Assembly: GCA_900320245.1 (NCBI GenBank)
Contig: ONRP01000025.1
Location: forward strand, 1 to 64,000
DNA: 64,000 bases
Source of the DNA: an uncultured Prevotellaceae bacterium
GTDB lineage: Bacteria > Bacteroidota > Bacteroidia > Bacteroidales > Muribaculaceae
Reading direction: 5' to 3'
Shown here: one piece after another, positions 58,720-64,000 of the stretch
Layout: every line of letters begins with the position of its first letter
Numbering within the stretch: the first letter of the stretch is position 1
Translations under genes and position numbers: made by a program
The notes under the pieces: generated by a model
What the model was told of the DNA's origin: nothing
The model's database searches: none
The model's input: the letters and a program-made list of their open reading frames with translations, nothing else

Positions 58720-60315
58720 ATGATTAATCCCAGTGAAATATCTGATATACTGAAACAGCAACTCGTCGAAGACATCGCCAAGAGGCAGGTCGCCTTTGAA
58801 GAAGAAGGCACCGTCCTGGAGGTGGGTGACGGCGTGGCACATGCCTATGGCCTGCACAATGTCGAGGCCAACGAACTCGTGCAGTTCGAGAACGGCGTGA
58901 CCGGCGTTGCCATGAACCTTGAGGAGAGCGATGTGGGTATCATCCTGCTCGACGAGGTCGACACTGTCACCGAGAACATGAAGGTGCGCCGCACCGGCGC
59001 CATCGCCTCTATCGAGGTCGGTGAGGGCTTGCTGGGCCGCGTGATCAACGTGCTGGCCAAGCCCATCGACGGCAAAGGACCCATCGAGGGCGACAAGTTG
59101 CGTCTGCCCCTGGAGCGCAAGGCTCCCGGTGTCATCTTCCGCCAGCCGGTGAACCAGCCGCTGCAGACGGGCCTCAAGGCCATCGACTCGATGATTCCCA
59201 TCGGCCGTGGACAGCGAGAACTTATCATCGGTGACCGCCAGATCGGCAAGACAGCCATCGCCGTGGACACCATCATCAACCAGCGTGCAGGCTACGAGGC
59301 CGGCAAGCCGGTCTACTGCATCTATGTCGCCATCGGCCAGAAGGCTTCGACGGTGGCTGCCCTCGTCAACAAACTCGAGGAGAGCGGCGCCCTGCCTTAC
59401 ACCATCGTCGTTGCCGCTACGGCAGCCGACTCGGCGTCGATGCGCTACTACGCCCCGTTTGCCGGAGCCGCTATCGGTGAGTACTTCCGTGACACAGGCC
59501 GCGACGCCCTGGTCATCTACGACGACCTGTCCAAGCATGCTGTTGCCTACCGCGAGATTTCGCTGATCCTCAAGCGCCCCTCGGGCCGTGAGGCTTATCC
59601 CGGCGATATCTTCTACCTGCACAGCCGTCTGCTCGAGCGTGCAGCCAAGATCAACGAGAACCAGGCTGTGGCCAGCGTGATGAACGACCTGCCCGCACCG
59701 CTCAAGCCCATCGTCAAGGGCGGCGGCTCGCTGACGGCATTGCCCATCATCGAGACCCAGGCCGGCGACGTGAGCGCCTATATCCCCACCAACGTGATTT
59801 CGATTACCGACGGTCAGATCTATCTGGAGTCGGCCCTGTTCAACTCGGGTATCCGCCCGGCCGTGAACGTGGGTATCTCAGTATCGCGTGTCGGCGGTAA
59901 CGCCCAGATCAAGTGTATGAAGAAGGTGGCCGGTACGCTCAAGATTGCCCAGGCACAGTATCGTGAACTGGAGGCCTTCACCAAGTTCGGTGGAGACATC
60001 GACCCCGTGACCGCGCGCACCATCGACACCGGCCGCAAGAACGAGCGCCTGCTCGTGCAGCCCCAGTACTCGCCCATGGTGGTCGAGGAACAGGTGGCCA
60101 TCATCTACTGTGGTGTGAACGGCCTGTTGCGCGACGTGCCTCTGGACAAGGTGGCCGAGTTTGAGAAACTGTTCATCAACTTCCTGCGCGGCAAGCACCA
60201 GCACGATGTGCTCGACGTGCTACGCTCGGGCAAGATCGACGACGACGTCATGGCCAAACTCAAGCAAGCAGCCGCCGATGTCGCCAGGAGATATACCGAT
60301 GCCCCGGCCAGTTAA
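58720..60315 (+). CDS. atpA: ATP synthase F1 subunit alpha
   Basis: Subunit alpha is the regulatory nucleotide-binding partner of beta. The 531-residue product has the Walker A segment [39 protein letters not shown], the [17 protein letters not shown] Walker B region and [18 protein letters not shown]. Length and order of domains are normal. It is followed by atpG after 24 bases. Confidence 0.97.
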   Translation: MINPSEISDILKQQLVEDIAKRQVAFEEEGTVLEVGDGVAHAYGLHNVEANELVQFENGVTGVAMNLEESDVGIILLDEVDTVTENMKVRRTGAIASIEVGEGLLGRVINVLAKPIDGKGPIEGDKLRLPLERKAPGVIFRQPVNQPLQTGLKAIDSMIPIGRGQRELIIGDRQIGKTAIAVDTIINQRAGYEAGKPVYCIYVAIGQKASTVAALVNKLEESGALPYTIVVAATAADSASMRYYAPFAGAAIGEYFRDTGRDALVIYDDLSKHAVAYREISLILKRPSGREAYPGDIFYLHSRLLERAAKINENQAVASVMNDLPAPLKPIVKGGGSLTALPIIETQAGDVSAYIPTNVISITDGQIYLESALFNSGIRPAVNVGISVSRVGGNAQIKCMKKVAGTLKIAQAQYRELEAFTKFGGDIDPVTARTIDTGRKNERLLVQPQYSPMVVEEQVAIIYCGVNGLLRDVPLDKVAEFEKLFINFLRGKHQHDVLDVLRSGKIDDDVMAKLKQAAADVARRYTDAPAS

Positions 60316-60339
60316 TCAAGCAAATTTTAAGTTCGCAAG

Positions 60340-61224
60340 ATGTCAACATTAAGAGAACTCAAGACGCGAATAGGTTCGGTAGCCTCGACCCAGAAGACGA
60401 CGAGTGCCATGAAGATGATCTCGTCGTCCAAGATGCGCAAGGCCACCGGCCAGTTGCAGCGTCTCTCGCCCTACCGCCACATGGTGCAGCACGTCATCAG
60501 CCACTTGCTGGTGACCGACCAGCAGTTCGACTCGCCGCTCATCGTCGAGCGCGAGGTGCAGCGTGTTGCCCTGGTGATATTCGGCAGTGACGACGGCCTG
60601 TGCGGCGGATACAACGTCAACATCTTCAAGCAGTTGCTGGCGAGAATCCACCAGGTGCGCACCGACTATGGCTCCAAGGTGGGCATCACCGTTGTCCCCG
60701 TGGGCAAGAAGATGACCAAGGCGGTGGCCAAGATTGCCGGTGCCGACATCCAGGTCGAGCGTGTGGCGCTCAACACCCGCAGCGACAGCGAGCAACTGTA
60801 TGACTTCACCGACCTGATGAAGACGCGTTTCCTGGAGCATACCTACGACCGTGTGGAGGTGCTGTACATGCACTTCATCTCCACCGGCAAGCAGGTGTTT
60901 GCCAGCGAGCAGTTGCTGCCCGTGAGTTACCAGGGCCTGGCCGAGAATGTCGACCCGCGTGCCGCCAACAGCCCCTGCCTGTTTGAGCCTGACGCCAACA
61001 CCATCTTCAACACCGTGCTGCCCCTGCACATCAAGTCGATGCTCCAGGATGTGTTCATCCAGAGCACGGCCAGCGAGCAGAGCGCACGCGTGATGGCGAT
61101 GCAGGCGGCCAGCGACAACGCCAAGGAACTGCTCGACAGCCTGCAACTGGAGTACAACAAACTGCGTCAACAGGGCATCACCACCGAACTGCTCGACATC
61201 CTGGGCGGACAGGTGCAACGCTAA
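60340..61224 (+). CDS. atpG: ATP synthase F1 subunit gamma
   Basis: Gamma is the rotor shaft. The 294-residue product has the conserved N-terminal helix (LRELKTRIGSVASTQKTTSAMKMISSSKMRKA) and C-terminal helix (SEQSARVMAMQAASDNAKELLDSLQLEYNKLRQQGITTELLDILGG), which form the coiled coil in the F1 centre, with the globular middle domain (FGSDDGLCGGYNVNIF). It closes the ATP synthase set. nuoI begins 35 bases later on the same strand with no terminator-like hairpin in between. Confidence 0.95.
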   Translation: MSTLRELKTRIGSVASTQKTTSAMKMISSSKMRKATGQLQRLSPYRHMVQHVISHLLVTDQQFDSPLIVEREVQRVALVIFGSDDGLCGGYNVNIFKQLLARIHQVRTDYGSKVGITVVPVGKKMTKAVAKIAGADIQVERVALNTRSDSEQLYDFTDLMKTRFLEHTYDRVEVLYMHFISTGKQVFASEQLLPVSYQGLAENVDPRAANSPCLFEPDANTIFNTVLPLHIKSMLQDVFIQSTASEQSARVMAMQAASDNAKELLDSLQLEYNKLRQQGITTELLDILGGQVQR

Positions 61225-61259
61225 TGCGAAATGTCTAGACAACAAGAAAACATTATATT

Positions 61260-61820
61260 ATGAATATCAAGGAGTATTTCGTCTCAATCTTTAAAGGCTT
61301 CTACAGCCTGATCAAGGGCATGGAGGTTACCGGCAAGGAACTGGTGACCCGCAAGGTGACTGAGCAGTATCCCGAGAACCGCGCCGAACTCAAGATTCCG
61401 GAGCGTTTCCGTGCCACGCTCGAGTTCATCTACGACGATAACGGCTGCCACAAGTGCATCGCTTGCGGCAGTTGTGAGCGCAATTGCCCCAACCAGACCA
61501 TCAGCATCACCAAGCGTATGGTCGAACTGCCCGACGGCAAGAAGAAAATGAAACTCGACAAGTACACGTACGACTTGGGTAGTTGCACCTTCTGCGGACT
61601 GTGTGTACAGGTGTGTCCCACCAATGCCATCCGCTTCAGCAACGACTTTGAGCAGGCAGTGTTCACGCGCGAGAAACTCGTCAAGCAACTCAATTATCTG
61701 CCCGAGAAGGACGATGCTCCGGCACCTGTCGCCAAGCCCGCTGCTCCGGCCAAGCCCGCTCCCGAGCCCAAGCCCGCAGCCGACGAGACCAAAATAGAAA
61801 CTAAAGAAAATAAGGAATAA
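61260..61820 (+). CDS. nuoI: NADH-quinone oxidoreductase subunit I
   Basis: NuoI carries two [4Fe-4S] clusters. The 186-residue product has CHKCIACGSCERNCP and CTFCGLCVQVCP, each with the full Cys set. The C terminus is a long Pro/Ala/Lys tail (after ~155, PAPVAKPAAPAKPAPEPKPA) absent from E. coli NuoI; such tails are probably disordered. It restarts the nuo series after the atp block. Its stop overlaps nuoJ by one base (TAATG). Confidence 0.95.
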   Translation: MNIKEYFVSIFKGFYSLIKGMEVTGKELVTRKVTEQYPENRAELKIPERFRATLEFIYDDNGCHKCIACGSCERNCPNQTISITKRMVELPDGKKKMKLDKYTYDLGSCTFCGLCVQVCPTNAIRFSNDFEQAVFTREKLVKQLNYLPEKDDAPAPVAKPAAPAKPAPEPKPAADETKIETKENKE

Positions 61821-62359
61821 TGGAATCAGTAGGTAACATCATTTTGTTTTTCGTCGTTGCCATCGCCATCATCGTCTTCTCGGTGCTGACGGTAACAACG
61901 CGTAAGATTCTGCGCTCGGCAACCTATCTGCTGTTTGTGCTTTTTGCAACAGCCATCATCTACTTCCAGATGGACTATCAGTTCCTGGGAGCAGTGCAGA
62001 TTGCCGTCTACGCCGGAGGTATCCTGGTGCTCTTTGTCTTTGCCATCATGCTCACGCAGCGGCCCGGCAAGGATGCCGAGGGTCTCTCGTCCCATCGTCG
62101 CTGGCTGGGCCTGACGGCTGCTTTGGCGGGTGTCGCCGTGTGTGGCTACGCGCTGTTCAGTTATGTCGGCTTCACTGGAGGCAAGACGATTGCCTCGGTC
62201 ATTGACGGCAAGGACATCGGCGAGATTGTCAATATGGAGACAATCGGCAATTTCTTGCTGAGCACCGACAAGTTCGGCTACCTGTTGCCCTTCGAGGCCA
62301 TCAGTGTGTTGTTATTGGCATGTATCATCGGAGGTGTGGTTATCGCCCGTCGCCGCTAA
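61820..62359 (+). CDS. nuoJ: NADH-quinone oxidoreductase subunit J
   Basis: NuoJ is a five-helix membrane subunit. The 179-residue product has the family's hydrophobic pattern (IILFFVVAIAIIVFSVLTVTT, SATYLLFVLFATAIIYFQMDYQFLGAVQIAVYAGGILVLFVFAIML) with the conserved YAGG in helix 3. Its start overlaps the nuoI stop. nuoK begins 23 bases after its end. Confidence 0.94.
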   Translation: MESVGNIILFFVVAIAIIVFSVLTVTTRKILRSATYLLFVLFATAIIYFQMDYQFLGAVQIAVYAGGILVLFVFAIMLTQRPGKDAEGLSSHRRWLGLTAALAGVAVCGYALFSYVGFTGGKTIASVIDGKDIGEIVNMETIGNFLLSTDKFGYLLPFEAISVLLLACIIGGVVIARRR

Positions 62360-62382
62360 ACACGAGAAAGGAGAGAAATATT

Positions 62383-62694
62383 ATGGAATTGAAACTGTTA
62401 ATGTATCTCATTCCCAGCCTGATCATGTTTGGCTGTGGCGTTTATGGTTTTATCACCCGCAAGAACATGATTGCGATCATGATTTCGCTCGAGTTGATGC
62501 TCAACTCGGTGGATATCAACTTTGTGGTGTTTAACCGTTTCCTGTTCCCCGGTCAGATGGAAGGCATGTTCTTCACGCTGTTCGCGATTGCCATCGCGGC
62601 TGCCGAGACGGCGCTTGCCATTGCCATCATCATCAATGTGTTCCGCATTGCCAAGAACGTGGACATCAAACAAATCACTAAACTGAAATTCTAA
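62383..62694 (+). CDS. nuoK: NADH-quinone oxidoreductase subunit K
   Basis: NuoK is a three-helix membrane subunit that takes part in proton transfer. The 103-residue product has the conserved Glu in ISLELMLNSVDINFV and the second in AAAETALAIAIII. ATG 62383 is chosen: the frame is open to 62320, but that stretch overlaps nuoJ. AAAGGAGAG eight bases before the ATG is a clear Shine-Dalgarno sequence, which most genes in this window lack. Confidence 0.95.
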   Translation: MELKLLMYLIPSLIMFGCGVYGFITRKNMIAIMISLELMLNSVDINFVVFNRFLFPGQMEGMFFTLFAIAIAAAETALAIAIIINVFRIAKNVDIKQITKLKF

Positions 62695-62699
62695 CGATT

Positions 62700-64000
62700 A
62701 TGCCATTAAGTTTAGCAATAGTAGTTGTAGCATTACCCCTGCTGATGTTCCTGTTCCTGGGACTTGTCGGGGTGAAAATGGGTAGAAAAGTCACTGGTGT
62801 GATTGGCGTGCTGGCCATGCTGGTCGATACCGTCCTTGCCTATGGCGTGGCGCTGACCTACTTCTTCGGCAGCGGCCAGGGCCAGATGACTGCCGACGGT
62901 GTGCGCCAGGCTGTTGTCGTGGCCAATCCCGCCTGGCTGTCGTTTACCGACACGCTGGTGGTGCGCATGGGTGTCCTCGTTGACCCCATCGCCGCGATGA
63001 TGCTTGTGGTCATCACCACCGTCTCGCTGATGGTGCACCTGTACAGCCTCGGTTACATGAGCGACCATGAGGGCAACGCCGAGAAGGGTTTCCAGCGTTA
63101 CTACGCCTTCCTGGCCCTGTTCACGTTCTCGATGCTGGGTCTGGTGGTTGCCACCAACATTTTCCAGATTTTCATCTTCTTTGAGATGGTGGGTCTCTCG
63201 TCCTACCTGCTCATCGGTTTCTATTATTCGTCGCCCGATGCCAACCATGCCAACAAGAAGGCCTTCATCGTCACCCGCTTGGCCGACCTGTTCTTCCTGT
63301 TGGGTATCATGATACTGAGTTTCTACACCGGCACGTTCGACTTCGACCAGTTGGTCTTCGGTCCTACCGAGGCCGGTGCTGTCTCGCCTGCGGCACAAGC
63401 GGCCGTCAGCAAGGTGGGCGGCACCTTTATGGGCTGCTCGGTGATCGCCTGGGCTTTGACCTTCATCTTTATCGGCGGTGCCGGTAAGAGTGCGATGTAC
63501 CCCTTGCACATCTGGCTGCCCGATGCTATGGAGGGCCCGACGCCCGTGTCGGCACTGATCCACGCCGCTACGATGGTTGTCGCCGGTGTGTTCCTGGTGG
63601 CAAGGTTGTTCCCGCTGTATGTCCTCGTCGAGGGTGCGATGAACGTCATCCTCGTCGTCGGTGCCTTCACGGCCTTCTATGCAGCGGCCATCGCCTGCAC
63701 CCAGAGCGACATCAAGCGCGCGCTGGCCTTCTCGACCATCTCGCAGATTGCCTTCATGATGACCTCGCTCGCCGTGAGCGCGATGGATAACAAACTCATC
63801 GAGATTCACGGTGGCTACGGTCTGGGCTACATGGCATCGATGTTCCACCTGTTCACCCACGCCATGTTCAAGGCGTTGCTCTTCCTGTGTGCCGGTGCCA
63901 TCATCCATGCCGTCCACAGCAACGAGAACAGCAAGATGCACGGCCTGCACAAGTTCATGCCCATCACCAGCATCTGCTTCCTCATCGGCTGTCTGGCCAT
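62700..64000 (+). CDS. nuoL: NADH-quinone oxidoreductase subunit L (3'-partial)
   Basis: NuoL is the large antiporter-like proton-pumping subunit. The frame starts at ATG 62700, six bases after nuoK, and runs off the window at 433 codons of an expected ~600-700. Visible segments include the antiporter core FEMVGLSSYLLIGFYYSSPDANHANKKAFIVTR, the HIWLPDAMEGPTPVSALIHAATMV motif and KRALAFSTISQIAFMM with Lys and His residues of the proton path. nuoM and nuoN are expected next. Confidence 0.95.
   Translation, partial: MPLSLAIVVVALPLLMFLFLGLVGVKMGRKVTGVIGVLAMLVDTVLAYGVALTYFFGSGQGQMTADGVRQAVVVANPAWLSFTDTLVVRMGVLVDPIAAMMLVVITTVSLMVHLYSLGYMSDHEGNAEKGFQRYYAFLALFTFSMLGLVVATNIFQIFIFFEMVGLSSYLLIGFYYSSPDANHANKKAFIVTRLADLFFLLGIMILSFYTGTFDFDQLVFGPTEAGAVSPAAQAAVSKVGGTFMGCSVIAWALTFIFIGGAGKSAMYPLHIWLPDAMEGPTPVSALIHAATMVVAGVFLVARLFPLYVLVEGAMNVILVVGAFTAFYAAAIACTQSDIKRALAFSTISQIAFMMTSLAVSAMDNKLIEIHGGYGLGYMASMFHLFTHAMFKALLFLCAGAIIHAVHSNENSKMHGLHKFMPITSICFLIGCLA

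Overview
The window looks like a chromosome segment of a Bacteroidales bacterium, perhaps Muribaculaceae- or Prevotellaceae-like; the family is an inference. Supporting signs are several promoters of the Bacteroidetes type (TTTG, about 20 bases, TAnnTTTG), the fused nuoCD gene in a complex I cluster without nuoEFG, the bacteroidete gene order atpD-C-B-E-F-H-A-G, TonB-dependent outer-membrane proteins, and many lipoproteins with a Cys lipobox. Most of the window is GC-rich. The first ~750 bases are much more AT-rich and join the rest at a point where two genes are both cut, so they are probably foreign DNA or an assembly chimera.

Layout. 0-0.75 kb: AT-rich fragment with a truncated PPP-type phosphatase. 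0.75-3.4 kb: truncated M13 peptidase and dnaB. 3.6-6.3 kb: a NrtR-like Nudix regulator, four palindromic operators and two genes they may control, one a von Willebrand A fusion. 6.5-15.4 kb: a damaged GH31 glucosidase, a YbjQ-type protein, a lipocalin-TonB-receptor fusion with an operator, and envelope proteins. 15.8-19.6 kb: rnc, fabF, acpP, rnz. 20-30 kb: C69 dipeptidase, a Ser/Gly-rich secreted protein, two acyltransferase-3 proteins, queA, menA, DUF805, pfkA. 30.6-36.2 kb: a very large alpha-2-macroglobulin-like protein that seems to have lost its thioester. 36.2-37.2 kb: non-coding DNA with REPIN-like hairpin pairs. 37.2-38.7 kb: ECF sigma factor, membrane protein, Spy-like protein. 38.8-43.8 kb: a three-gene SIR2-like/TIR, nSTAND ATPase and TPR operon. 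44-50 kb: lipoproteins, a TonB receptor and a dockerin/FGE-like protein. 50.4-64 kb: one long same-strand cluster, nuoA-B-CD-H, then the complete ATP synthase set, then nuoI-J-K-L running off the end.

The two most interesting regions are these. (1) 38.8-43.8 kb encodes a cytoplasmic SIR2-like/TIR protein whose TIR part keeps the W-x3-E NADase signature, a membrane-anchored nSTAND ATPase with a long coiled coil and a DnaJ-type Zn ribbon, and an exported TPR protein. It reads like an envelope-to-cytoplasm sensor with an NAD-cleaving output, possibly a defence system. (2) 50.6-64 kb has the whole F1Fo ATP synthase inserted between nuoH and nuoI without a visible terminator, so proton-pumping and proton-using machines may be co-transcribed from the promoter at 50457-50488. 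A third candidate is the Nudix-controlled vWA locus at 3.6-6.3 kb. I saw no rRNA, tRNA, CRISPR array or intact transposase.
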